Assembly: GCA_013178295.1 (NCBI GenBank)
Contig: JABLWW010000003.1
Coordinates: forward strand, 62,001-126,000
Direction: 5' to 3'
Length of the DNA: 64,000 nucleotides
From: Anaerolineae bacterium
GTDB taxonomy: Bacteria; Chloroflexota; Anaerolineae; Anaerolineales; Anaerolineaceae
Shown here: positions 54,111-62,371 of the stretch, in pieces
How the letters are laid out: every line of letters starts with the position of its first letter
Position numbering within the stretch: position 1 is the stretch's first letter
Position numbers and translations under genes: made by a program
The notes under the pieces: generated by a model
The model's input: the letters and a program-made list of their open reading frames with translations, nothing else
Databases searched by the model: none
Told to the model about the DNA's origin: nothing

Positions 54111-54725
54111 TTAGAAAACTGCTGGTGTAATCACAGAAACCCAGACGGCATCTTCGTCAGTTGAAGCACAAATAATTTTTTGTAGCGAGCGACCTTCAAA
54201 ATAGATAGTGTCGTGGGCATTGAGAATATATTCACCGCTGTCCAGACCAATCAGCAGACTGCCCTGTAAGACGTAGATAATCTCTTCTGTGGGTTCGTGA
54301 AGCCGTCTGGCAATGTTATCGCTGCCTGGCGAAAGCCTGCCGCTAAGGGCTACCATTTTTCTGCCTACACTTGGGGTGAGTAACTCATATTGCACACCCG
54401 AGAGGGGCAAAATCAGCTTGGGGCGCTCTGAGCGTGTGATGACGGGTGAATAGGATAAGGTTTCATCAGCGGGCTTACCATTGGTCTGGGGAATGTGAGG
54501 CTCAGAGGCTTTGTGAGCTGTCTCTTCCAGGAAATAGAGCAAAGGCACGTTTAAAGCCTGTGCAATACGATGCAGCGAGTTCAGCGACAGGTTGGCTTTG
54601 CCTCGTTCTACCTGACTGAGAAAAGAAGCTGTTAAGTCAGTCATCTGGGCAAGTTTGCGCAGGCTGATGTTTAGCTCCTGGCGGCGTTTGTTGAGTCTGT
54701 GTCCCACCATCGAATCAAAATTCAT
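54111..54725 (-). CDS. XRE-family transcription regulator with C-terminal cupin domain
   Basis: A 204-residue regulator. The helix-turn-helix covers about 9-63 (LRKLAQMTDLTASFLSQVERGKANLS), and a cupin sensor domain covers about 125-200 (RRLHEPTEEIIYVLQGSLLIGL). The start at 54725 has GGAGGAAAG directly upstream. XRE-cupin proteins usually repress or activate amine and nitrogen catabolism genes in response to a small ligand. It is the only regulator-like gene in the window and is embedded in the Fe-ADH/AOR3/hydA operon, so it is the natural candidate for the shared TGTCAA/TTGACA sites. Confidence 0.9.
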   Translation of the reverse strand: MNFDSMVGHRLNKRRQELNISLRKLAQMTDLTASFLSQVERGKANLSLNSLHRIAQALNVPLLYFLEETAHKASEPHIPQTNGKPADETLSYSPVITRSERPKLILPLSGVQYELLTPSVGRKMVALSGRLSPGSDNIARRLHEPTEEIIYVLQGSLLIGLDSGEYILNAHDTIYFEGRSLQKIICASTDEDAVWVSVITPAVF

Positions 54726-54755
54726 CTTTCCTCCTGCTAACACATTTGCAATTGT

Positions 54756-56489
54756 TTAAACCTGCCAGATTGAGTCGATTGCCTCATCAGGGACGTCAAA
54801 AGTGCAGCTTGAAGGCGGTAACGGCTCCTGGATAAAGAAATCTGGCAAACGATCATCTTGGGGGGTGAAACCGGCCGCGCGGTTGAATTTCAACTCTGCT
54901 TGGATGGTGTTGGTGCCCAGCTCGGTTAACCAATCTTCAGGCAATTGGGTTTGATAAATGGCTTGCAGCATATTGAGGATAAGATCAGGTCTTTGCCCAG
55001 TGGCGCTCAGATTGAAGACACAAATCCCCAACGCGTCATAGGCGGCACGCAAGATTTGTGTGTTGCGCGACACAGTTACTGCTTGTGATGGGTCTTTGTG
55101 ATCGATGGGGGCAAAAATGGTCAGCCCTGCGGTGTGATCTGCGCCCATTGGTGTGGTGGCATACGTGACCCCCATACTTTTGATGGCTCTAGGATCATAG
55201 GCGCTGATCGCCTGTCCTTTGACCGCGGGGATACGTTGGGCGCCTATAGCTTTGCCAACTGCAGCAACGCCATTACCAATTAGTCTACCCAATTCTGTTC
55301 CTTGTTCAATTTCTTTTATCAGTTCAAGGGCTCGCCGCGCATCCCCAAAACGGGGTAACATATCTTTGGGGATATCTCCTTTGTAGTCTGGGCTTTCTGC
55401 CATTTCCATTAGAACACCCAGCGCTGCGCCTATTTCAATTGTGTCTAATCCCAAGTCATTGCACAGGCGGTTAATGTGGGCAATATCGTCAAAAGAGGAG
55501 ATGGCAAGATTGGAGCCGCATAACCCTACCGTCTCATATTCCACAGGCGCTGCAATGATCTCCCCCTGCTCATCTGGAAAAGCGTTACTGCAACGTATGA
55601 CACACACCGGCATACAATTTTTGCCAACAGCGCCCTGTCCGCCACGCGTCAGTATTGTTTCTCGTAGCACTTCTGCGCTGATGGATTCGGCTTCTTCATA
55701 GGTGCCCTCGCGAAAGTTTCTGACAACCAACCCCTGCATTTTTTGGGTTGGCATCAGCACAGAAGTAGTGCCAAACTCTCGCAATACCTGTGTGCGCGGG
55801 CTGGTGGCAACATGTTTGTTAAAAGCGGCAACTGCTGAGCGAATTTCCGGTTGTTGATTGATTTTTTCGAGCGCTTTGCCATTTTTTCGTATCAGGATCG
55901 CTTTGATGCCCTTACTTCCCATCACAGCTCCCATTCCGCCTCGTGCAGCAAAACGATAAGGCTTATCGTGGGCATCGGTAACCGCTATGCCAGCGGCCGT
56001 CATTTTTTGCTCTCCGCTTATCCCAACACTGATGATGACATATTCTTTACCAAAAGCCTGTTGTAGGGCAGTTGTAGAGTCTCCGATGCCTTTTCCCCAA
56101 TATGGTGTAGCATCAATAAAGCGGCAGCCTTGCTCGTCAATGATGCACACGGCGGGCTGATTTTTGGGGAGAGCGTTTTTGAAAACAATTCCCCGATAGC
56201 CTAAAGCGGCAATACAATCGCCTGCTGGACCGCCGGAATTGGATTCTTTGATTCCCTGTGTCAAAGGACTTTTTCCACCCACAGATAAACGGCTTCCAGT
56301 AGATATACGAAAACCCGCCAGTGGCCCGCAGAGAAATGTGAGGACATTTTCCGGCCCAAGCGGATCACAACCAGGGGGAACAAGCTCGTTGATTACAAGA
56401 GCGTTCAGGTATCGTCCACCAGCAAGCGCCTCCGGTATTGCCTGTTCATTAAGCTGATGTGTGGCCAGGTCAACGACAAGTAACTTCAT
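54756..56489 (-). CDS. Aldehyde:ferredoxin oxidoreductase family protein 3 (AOR3)
   Basis: A 577-residue AOR-family protein, shorter than AOR1/2. It has LGPENVLTF (44-52) and ARGGMGAVMGSKGIKA (182-197). The cluster Cys are C292-x3-C296-x3-C300 and C490 in ALGICV; the first spacing is x3 where AOR1/2 have x2, which is seen in some AOR branches. The RGADH motif is MGADH (449-452). The start at 56489 has GGAGA 7 nt upstream and overlaps the Fe-ADH stop (ATGA). Coupling to an alcohol dehydrogenase suggests alcohol to aldehyde to acid oxidation. Confidence 0.9.
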   Translation of the reverse strand: MKLLVVDLATHQLNEQAIPEALAGGRYLNALVINELVPPGCDPLGPENVLTFLCGPLAGFRISTGSRLSVGGKSPLTQGIKESNSGGPAGDCIAALGYRGIVFKNALPKNQPAVCIIDEQGCRFIDATPYWGKGIGDSTTALQQAFGKEYVIISVGISGEQKMTAAGIAVTDAHDKPYRFAARGGMGAVMGSKGIKAILIRKNGKALEKINQQPEIRSAVAAFNKHVATSPRTQVLREFGTTSVLMPTQKMQGLVVRNFREGTYEEAESISAEVLRETILTRGGQGAVGKNCMPVCVIRCSNAFPDEQGEIIAAPVEYETVGLCGSNLAISSFDDIAHINRLCNDLGLDTIEIGAALGVLMEMAESPDYKGDIPKDMLPRFGDARRALELIKEIEQGTELGRLIGNGVAAVGKAIGAQRIPAVKGQAISAYDPRAIKSMGVTYATTPMGADHTAGLTIFAPIDHKDPSQAVTVSRNTQILRAAYDALGICVFNLSATGQRPDLILNMLQAIYQTQLPEDWLTELGTNTIQAELKFNRAAGFTPQDDRLPDFFIQEPLPPSSCTFDVPDEAIDSIWQV

Positions 56490-57628
56490 AAAGATTTCTC
56501 CAAAATGTATTTGCAATCTTCAAAACTGGCGCCACGGATGTTGTTTCCAATCATTGCCATTTGCAAAGTCTCTTGTGCCATTTTTTCTATTGAGGAAGGC
56601 TGCACACCCAATTCTCTCAGTTTTGTCGGCAAACCCAGCCCGCGAATAAATTTTGTTGCCCATTCTTCCAAGATTGCAGGCTGTGCATCTGTAGGCAAAC
56701 CAAGTGCGTCACGTAGAGGTGCCCATTTTTCGGCATTGATCGCCAAAGCGTTGAAAGCCAGTGTGGCGGGCAGTAATACAGTATTTCCTAAACCATGATG
56801 CACGTGGTAGTGATTTGCCAGCGGGCCGCACAATGCATGGCACAGACCCAGCCCTGCCTGATCAAAAGCGATTCCTGCCCATGACGACGCCTGAAGCATG
56901 GCTTTGCGGGCTTCAAGGTTTTCCCCGTGATGTACGGCTTCTGGCAACCAGTGCACAATATCCTTAATAGCCCTCAGTGCATACAGGTTGGTCATGGGGT
57001 TAGCTCGCTTGCCGAGATAGGCTTCGATGCCATGTACCAACGCATCCATACCGGTCGCGGCTGTCAAATTGGATGGAAGCGTTTTCGTTAGGCTGGCATC
57101 GAGCAGAGCGACAGACGGGAAAAGGCTGGGGTGTACAACACCTTTCTTGAAACCCTTTGAGTCCCCTATAACAGCAACGTGCGTAACCTCGCTACCTGTT
57201 CCTGCCGTGGTAGGGATGGCAATCAGCGGCAAAGCGCTATTGACTATTTTTGCACGCCCCCACTGCAAGTCTTCCCATGTTACCCCATTGTGTGTAGATA
57301 GAATGGCTATTGCTTTTGCGGTATCGATAACCGAACCGCCGCCTATGGCAATAATCAGATGCGGTTGGCAGTCTTGAGCTACTCGCATTGCTTTCTCAAC
57401 GTCATTGATGTCGGGGTTGCCAGGAATATCGTTAAAGATTGAGACACGTTTGTTGTCATTGGCGAGAGCTTCAATAATGGGCTGGGTGATGCCTGCTCGA
57501 ACAACACCTTGGTCTGCGAGTACTAGCACGGCATCTTGTCCTGGTTTGCTTTCTATTAGCGAGGGTAAATCCGTAGAGATATTATTGGATACAAAGAAAC
57601 GGGTAGGGAAGTAAAAGCTATAGCTCAT
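56486..57628 (-). CDS. Iron-containing alcohol dehydrogenase
   Basis: A 380-residue group III ADH with NAD loop GGGSVIDTAKAI (about 94-105), PTTAGTGSEVTHVAV, and metal ligands in DALVHGIEAYLG and LCHALCGPLANHYHVHHG. The start at 57628 gives MSYSFYFPTRFF with GAGGG upstream. It is the first gene of the minus-strand operon Fe-ADH - AOR3 - XRE-cupin - HydA - SsnA. It interconverts an alcohol and the aldehyde that AOR3 may oxidise, to judge from the ATGA overlap. Confidence 0.9.
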   Translation of the reverse strand: MSYSFYFPTRFFVSNNISTDLPSLIESKPGQDAVLVLADQGVVRAGITQPIIEALANDNKRVSIFNDIPGNPDINDVEKAMRVAQDCQPHLIIAIGGGSVIDTAKAIAILSTHNGVTWEDLQWGRAKIVNSALPLIAIPTTAGTGSEVTHVAVIGDSKGFKKGVVHPSLFPSVALLDASLTKTLPSNLTAATGMDALVHGIEAYLGKRANPMTNLYALRAIKDIVHWLPEAVHHGENLEARKAMLQASSWAGIAFDQAGLGLCHALCGPLANHYHVHHGLGNTVLLPATLAFNALAINAEKWAPLRDALGLPTDAQPAILEEWATKFIRGLGLPTKLRELGVQPSSIEKMAQETLQMAMIGNNIRGASFEDCKYILEKSL

Positions 57629-57738
57629 TTCGCCCTCAATCAAAAAATAGGACCTATTATGCTTGCACCTTCACGCTGTTTTGCCAATAGCGGGAAAGTG
57701 TTGTAAGGAATAAACCTGTTTTGAGATTTTACAATTCA

Positions 57739-57767
57739 AGTTTAGCATATAGGGGTATGCTTGTCAA
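57739..57767 (-). promoter_or_regulatory. Minus-strand promoter candidate, Fe-ADH operon (proximal)
   Basis: On the minus strand, TTGACA (57767-57762), a 17-nt spacer and TAAACT (57744-57739), 111 nt before the Fe-ADH start. Confidence 0.45.
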
Positions 57768-57811
57768 ACAGAATTTAACTATATAGACAAATAGTGATGA
57801 AAATCATATTA

Positions 57812-57840
57812 AAATTAGTGTGTATAAGTCGTTGTGTCAA
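57812..57840 (-). promoter_or_regulatory. Minus-strand promoter candidate, Fe-ADH operon (distal)
   Basis: On the minus strand, TTGACA (57840-57835), a 17-nt spacer and TAATTT (57817-57812). The -35 box is the left arm of the 11-bp dyad. Confidence 0.5.
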
Positions 57841-57873
57841 GTTATAATTAACATTGAGTATAATAACTTGACA
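57835..57873. promoter_or_regulatory. Perfect 11-bp dyad operator between divergent operons
   Basis: TGTCAAGTTAT (57835-57845) and its exact inverse ATAACTTGACA (57863-57873) are separated by 17 bp. Each arm contains the -35 box of a promoter leading away from it, so one bound dimer or tetramer could control both operons. The offset here is 33 bp, against 35 at the other three sites. Confidence 0.6.
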
Positions 57874-57896
57874 TTTGTCTCTGTTTCTCATAATAT
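57868..57896 (+). promoter_or_regulatory. Promoter of the UbiD operon
   Basis: TTGACA (57868-57873), a 17-nt spacer and TAATAT (57891-57896), 68 nt before the UbiD ATG. Confidence 0.6.
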
Positions 57897-57964
57897 AGTA
57901 ATGGGGCAAGTAATTAGCGAGTTTTTGTGGCAATGAGTTTTGGAGAATATGGGACTGAAGAAAA

Positions 57965-59308
57965 ATGACCGAAACACATGATTTGCGCAGTTACATTGAC
58001 AGGCTTAAAGAAAGCGGGCAGCTTGTGTGTATTGATCGCCCGGTTTCTTTGCAACACGAACTGGCAAATGTAGCTGCGGCAGTTGCCCGTCAGGGACGAG
58101 GAGCAGTATTGTTCAATCACCCCATAGGGGCAAGCTGGCCAGTATTTGCTGGCGCGGTTGCCACGCCTGCTCTGGCGGCGTTATCACTGGGCTGTGATCT
58201 TAATCGAGTCTCTGAGGTGATGGGACGCGTTTTAGAAGTGGAACAAGGGATACCGCCTGTTCGCGGAGACGATGCAGCCTGGAAAGCCAATGTGATCACA
58301 GGTGATGCGATTGATCTCAACCAGTTGCCTATCCCGGTACATGGCGCCAACGATGGCGGTCCGTTTATTACTGGTGGCGTAACGGTTTCTAAAGACCCCG
58401 TCAGCGGGCGGGGTAACTTGTCATACAATCGTATGCAGGTGCTGGAGAAAAGGCTTCTGGGCTTTAATGTCAACATCTGGCGGCATGTGATGCAGTTTTA
58501 TAAAGTGATGGAGTCCAGAAATGAGCCTTTGCCTTTGGCAATTGCCATTGGTTTGGATCCGGCAATTATGATTGCGGCAGGGGCGCGATATGATGGCGAT
58601 GAGCTGTACATTGCAGGCGCTATTCGTGGGCGGGGCGTTCCTGTTAGCAAGGGGGTTACGGTAGATGTGGATATCCCAGCGGAAGCCGAAATCGTTATTG
58701 AAGGGTATTTACCCCCGCATGAGCGCCGAAATGAAGGCCCTTTGGCCGAATTTCATGGTTACTATGGCGAATTGTGGGAAAGCCCCGTTTTTCATGTTAC
58801 TGCAATATGTTATCGTGACGCACCGATATTTCAGACCATTGTTCCTGGAGCCAGTGAACATATCTACATCGGTAATGTATTGCCCCGCGAACCGTTGTTG
58901 ATGCGGTTTGTTCGGCATGTTAGCAATAATGTGACCGGCCTGCATATTCCGCCTTATGGAAATGGCTTTCTGGCAATTGTTCAGATGCAAAAAGGCAACG
59001 CCGGGGAACCCAAGAACGTTGCTCTGGCTGCTTTTACTGCACATGTCAATATCAAGAAAGTAATCGTTGTGGATGAGGATATTAACATTTATGATCCAGC
59101 GGATATTCTTTGGGCGCTGACCAACCGGGTGGACTGGGGCAGGGATACGTTCCTTGTCCCTGGAGCGCTTGGGCACGAGATGGACCCCACTGCAGATGTG
59201 CATGGTATTCACACAAAAATAGGAATTGATGCAACATACAAACCGGAACGGCGAGCGTATGGTGAGAGAATTCGTTATCCGGATGTTGATTTAACCCAAT
59301 ATATTTAA
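57965..59308 (+). CDS. UbiD-family prenylated-FMN decarboxylase
   Basis: A 447-residue UbiD-like protein. The family catalytic residues are visible: Arg156 in NLSYNRMQ, and Glu257 and Glu262 in [29 protein letters not shown] and PEGNGFLAI-type segments follow. UbiD enzymes reversibly decarboxylate aromatic, heteroaromatic (pyrrole, furan, indole) or alpha,beta-unsaturated acids using prFMN made by UbiX. A UbiX gene lies 1.1 kb downstream in the same run. There is no sign of ubiquinone biosynthesis genes, so a catabolic or carboxylating role is likely. The substrate is unknown. Confidence 0.9.
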   Translation: MTETHDLRSYIDRLKESGQLVCIDRPVSLQHELANVAAAVARQGRGAVLFNHPIGASWPVFAGAVATPALAALSLGCDLNRVSEVMGRVLEVEQGIPPVRGDDAAWKANVITGDAIDLNQLPIPVHGANDGGPFITGGVTVSKDPVSGRGNLSYNRMQVLEKRLLGFNVNIWRHVMQFYKVMESRNEPLPLAIAIGLDPAIMIAAGARYDGDELYIAGAIRGRGVPVSKGVTVDVDIPAEAEIVIEGYLPPHERRNEGPLAEFHGYYGELWESPVFHVTAICYRDAPIFQTIVPGASEHIYIGNVLPREPLLMRFVRHVSNNVTGLHIPPYGNGFLAIVQMQKGNAGEPKNVALAAFTAHVNIKKVIVVDEDINIYDPADILWALTNRVDWGRDTFLVPGALGHEMDPTADVHGIHTKIGIDATYKPERRAYGERIRYPDVDLTQYI

Positions 59309-59325
59309 AAAAATGGAGTAAAAAA

Positions 59326-60354
59326 ATGGCAGAAAAACATACTCGATTCGCATTATATTTGCAGGATAAGCATCCTATCCCCTATGAGCTCGAGATGGCG
59401 CGCTATGCCGAAGAGCGCGGCTTTAGTGAAATATGGCAGGCAGATACGCGTCTGGCGCGGGATTGTATTGTCATGATGAGTGCTTTTTTGACGCATACCA
59501 AGCGCCTTAGATATGGTTCTGGCATTCTGCCAATATGGACGCGCAACCCGGCTGTGATTGCTGCAACCTGGAGCACCATGTGGGAATTGGGTGGCAAGGT
59601 TGATGGGCGCGGCCGTGTGATGCTTGGCTTGGGTGCCTGGTGGGAGCCGATTGCAGGACGTGTTGGCGTTAAACGCGAGCGGCCGTTGCAGGCTATGCGT
59701 GAGCATGTTGAGGCGATACGGCAGCTATTCACGATGGAAGAAGTTACATATCAAGGCGAGTTTGTTAAGCTAGATCGCATTCGCCTGGATGTGGCTTTTG
59801 GAGATAAGTCCCCGCGCGATATCCCCATTTATATTGGCGCTACTGGCGAGAAGATGCTTGAAATGGCTGGCGAGATATGTGACGGTGTCGTCTTGAATTA
59901 TGTTGTGTCGGTTGATTATATTAAGCATGCTATTTCTATTGTGGAGGCTGGCGCCAAAAAGGCAGGCAAAACCATCAAAGATGTGGATCTGCCGGAGTTG
60001 TTGGTTTGCAGTCTCTCAGATAAAGACCCGAAAGCTGCTATGGCAGAAGGTAAGAAGTTGGTAGCGTATTATCTTGCTACCGAACCGCACATTATGAAGG
60101 CCAGCGGTGTCAGTGAAGAATTGCTAGAGAAAGTGCAATCCGTCATGGGGTGGCCAGCAACGGAGGAGGATTATATTAAGGCGAGCAAGCTGATACCAGA
60201 TGATGTTGTACGCAATTTAATGGCGGTGGGAACATCGGAGGAGTGCCGCGCAAAGGTGCGCGAATATATTGATGCGGGCGTAACCTGCCCAATCCTTTTC
60301 CCGATGATGGATGACATTAAGGCCGTCGTGGATGCTTTTGCTGATGGCGTATAG
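59326..60354 (+). CDS. Luciferase-like flavin/F420 oxidoreductase, Mer-like
   Basis: A 342-residue LLM-fold protein. The segments [38 protein letters not shown] and [27 protein letters not shown] align well with F420-dependent methylene-tetrahydromethanopterin reductase (Mer) and related F420 enzymes. GGAG precedes the ATG. Mer reduces methylene- to methyl-H4MPT. With two Mch-like proteins in the window, a C1-carrier or analogous cyclic substrate role is tempting, but the family also contains many unrelated oxidoreductases and monooxygenases. It lies between UbiD and UbiX. Confidence 0.82.
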   Translation: MAEKHTRFALYLQDKHPIPYELEMARYAEERGFSEIWQADTRLARDCIVMMSAFLTHTKRLRYGSGILPIWTRNPAVIAATWSTMWELGGKVDGRGRVMLGLGAWWEPIAGRVGVKRERPLQAMREHVEAIRQLFTMEEVTYQGEFVKLDRIRLDVAFGDKSPRDIPIYIGATGEKMLEMAGEICDGVVLNYVVSVDYIKHAISIVEAGAKKAGKTIKDVDLPELLVCSLSDKDPKAAMAEGKKLVAYYLATEPHIMKASGVSEELLEKVQSVMGWPATEEDYIKASKLIPDDVVRNLMAVGTSEECRAKVREYIDAGVTCPILFPMMDDIKAVVDAFADGV

Positions 60355-60365
60355 GCTCAAGTTGT

Positions 60366-60402
60366 CAAGTCCATCCGACAATTTATTTGTCGGATGGACT
60401 TG
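60366..60402 (+). terminator. Long perfect hairpin between Mer-like and UbiX genes
   Basis: CAAGTCCATCCGACAA (60366-60381) and its exact inverse (60387-60402) form a 16-bp stem with a 5-nt loop. There is no T-run after it, so termination is uncertain; RNA-processing or partial attenuation is equally possible. TGTCAAGT at 60363-60370 overlaps its base. Confidence 0.55.
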
Positions 60403-60448
60403 TATAAACCGTTTCGGTCTTGTTTTTGTAACATAAAATGTGGCATCT

Positions 60449-61009
60449 ATGCGGTTGATTGTTGGTATTTCTGGCGCAAGCGGAGCGTTGTTGGGTGTTG
60501 AACTTCTTAAAACGTTGCGACTTTTTGATGACTGTGAAGTACATTTGATTGTTACAAAGAGCGCAGAAGTAACGCTTTCTGTCGAAACGGGAAAAAGCCT
60601 TGAGGATGTCATTCGCATGGCGGCATATTATCACCCGATTGACCGTATATCCGCGGTAATTGCAAGCGGCACTTTTATCACCGACGGAATGATTATTTGT
60701 CCGTGCAGCATGAAAACGGTCGCGGGCATCGCTTCAGGATACAGCGACAACTTGCTTCTGCGCGCGGCAGATGTTTGTCTTAAGGAAAAACGCAAAGTTA
60801 TTTTGGTGCCGCGCGAAACGCCATTGAGTAGTATTCATTTGCGCAATTTGCTTACGGTTTCACGGGAGGGTTGTATTGTTATCCCTCCTGTTTTTACGCT
60901 TTACCAGCGCCCTGAAACTTTACAAGAGTTGATGGACGCAATTGTTGCAAAGATACTGATGCAATTTGGGCTGAAGCATCCGCATTTTCGTCCATGGTCT
61001 GGAAGTTAG
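60449..61009 (+). CDS. ubiX: UbiX-family flavin prenyltransferase
   Basis: A 186-residue protein with the flavodoxin-like loop IVGISGASGALLG (4-16), CPCSMKTVAGIASGYSDNLLLRAADV and the PRETPLSS segment, all typical of UbiX. It prenylates FMN with dimethylallyl phosphate to make prFMN for UbiD. The ATG at 60449 fits the family N-terminus better than the GTG at 60440. It is encoded in the same direction as the UbiD gene, separated from it by the Mer-like gene. Confidence 0.93.
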   Translation: MRLIVGISGASGALLGVELLKTLRLFDDCEVHLIVTKSAEVTLSVETGKSLEDVIRMAAYYHPIDRISAVIASGTFITDGMIICPCSMKTVAGIASGYSDNLLLRAADVCLKEKRKVILVPRETPLSSIHLRNLLTVSREGCIVIPPVFTLYQRPETLQELMDAIVAKILMQFGLKHPHFRPWSGS

Positions 61010-61020
61010 TTGGATTATCG

Positions 61021-61049
61021 TTGACGTAGGAATTTGTTCATGTTATATT
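61021..61049 (+). promoter_or_regulatory. Promoter of the ygeY-like gene
   Basis: TTGACG (61021-61026), a 17-nt spacer and TATATT (61044-61049), 72 nt before the ATG at 61122. No TGTCAA half-site is found 35 bp upstream, so this promoter is outside the shared operator pattern. Confidence 0.5.
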
Positions 61050-61121
61050 GGCGTTGTGTAGTGTGACTTCACAAAGCAAAGCCAGAATTATAAGTTTTAT
61101 AGTGATATAGGACGCTATTTG

Positions 61122-62345
61122 ATGAAAGTCAACCAAGAAATAGCAAGCGCGGCTCGACAGATTGAGGAGAAGTCGCTTGCGCTCAATGAGCGTATGGTTC
61201 AGTTCTTAGCGGATTTGATCAGAATTCGCAGCTATACCGGCCAGGAGAAATTGGCGGTTGAGCGCACATTGCAAGAATTAAAAACCGTAGGCTGTGATGA
61301 AGTCTGGATGGATACAGCCGGTAATGCCCTAGGGCGCATTGGTAATGGGCGACATCTTATCCTGTATGATGCTCATCTGGATACCAACGAGGTGACAGAT
61401 GAGCGCGAATGGCGTCATCCGCCGCTGGAGCCGGTGATTGAAAGTGGGGTGCTATATGGTCTTGGCGCGTCTGACTGTAAGGGCGGTGTAGCTCCGATCG
61501 TTTATAGTGCTGCGATACTCAAAGAGCTTGGCTTGGTGGATGATTTTACTTTGATTATCATGGGTGCCACACTAGAGGAAGATGCCGAGGGTTTTGCGTT
61601 GCGTTCGCTGGTAGAACGAGATGGCTTGCGTCCACATGTGGTTTTGATCGCTGAAGCTTCGGACTTAACCTTGCGGATTGGACAACGCGGACGCTGTGAG
61701 GTTCGTGTGCGCACATTGGGCAAGGCAGCACATGCCAGCCAGCCGGAACTTGGGGAAAACGCTATTATCAAGATGGCGCCCATTCTGATGGCGCTGGATG
61801 GCATGTGTAAAAATTTACCCCAGCATCCTGTATTTGGGCAGGATAATCAAGTGGTTTCGCTGATCAATGGCCCCCACACGCCAAATTCGGTGCCTAGTTG
61901 GTGTGAGATCGCCATAGACCGGCGTATCGGGCCCGGTGAAACGATGGAGACGATTCTTGCCGAAATCCGAAGTGTCGTGGGCCCTCTAGGGGGTGAAGCT
62001 TACATCCCCGATCAACCAGTTTTGACACATACTGGTCAGCGGCTCGATGGCCCTTCGTTTTATCCTGGCTGGTTGCTATCAGAAGATTCCCCTTTGTTGG
62101 AAATCGGCAAAGAGACCTATCGGTCGTTGTGGTCAAGCCAACCCGAAGTTGGCGTCTGGCGATTTAGCACGGATGGAACCTATTCAGCTGGGGTTGCCAA
62201 TATTCCAACACTTGGCTTTGGTCCGCAAGAAGCGCAATATGTGCATACACCCGAAGACCAGATAAATTTAGAGAAAATGCGCAAAGCCGCGATGTTTTAT
62301 GCGCTGTTTCCTTTGGTTTATGTTGCCATGAATAAAAATCACTAA
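61122..62345 (+). CDS. ygeY: YgeY-like M20-family metallohydrolase
   Basis: A 407-residue M20 peptidase-family enzyme. The first metal His is in LYDAHLDTNE (HxD), GASDCKGG gives a second ligand, ATLEEDAEG carries the catalytic Glu pair, and the C-terminal HTPEDQ carries the last His. Across the length it aligns with E. coli YgeY (GQRGRxE, NAIxKMxPIL, IDRR, FGPxxExxxH). In E. coli ygeY sits beside ygeW and hydantoinase genes in the purine/urate-degradation region. It probably hydrolyses an acylated or carbamoylated diamino acid. Start at ATG 61122; TTG at 61119 is unlikely. Confidence 0.88.
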   Translation: MKVNQEIASAARQIEEKSLALNERMVQFLADLIRIRSYTGQEKLAVERTLQELKTVGCDEVWMDTAGNALGRIGNGRHLILYDAHLDTNEVTDEREWRHPPLEPVIESGVLYGLGASDCKGGVAPIVYSAAILKELGLVDDFTLIIMGATLEEDAEGFALRSLVERDGLRPHVVLIAEASDLTLRIGQRGRCEVRVRTLGKAAHASQPELGENAIIKMAPILMALDGMCKNLPQHPVFGQDNQVVSLINGPHTPNSVPSWCEIAIDRRIGPGETMETILAEIRSVVGPLGGEAYIPDQPVLTHTGQRLDGPSFYPGWLLSEDSPLLEIGKETYRSLWSSQPEVGVWRFSTDGTYSAGVANIPTLGFGPQEAQYVHTPEDQINLEKMRKAAMFYALFPLVYVAMNKNH

Positions 62346-62371
62346 AACAAATATCAGGAGTGTATAGAAAG

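Larger units (their letters stand above)
57629..57964. other. AT-rich divergent control region, Fe-ADH operon / UbiD operon
   Basis: The only gene-free stretch over 300 bp in the window. It holds two minus-strand promoter candidates, one plus-strand promoter and a long dyad (listed separately). No small ORF with a ribosome site was seen in it. Confidence 0.6.
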
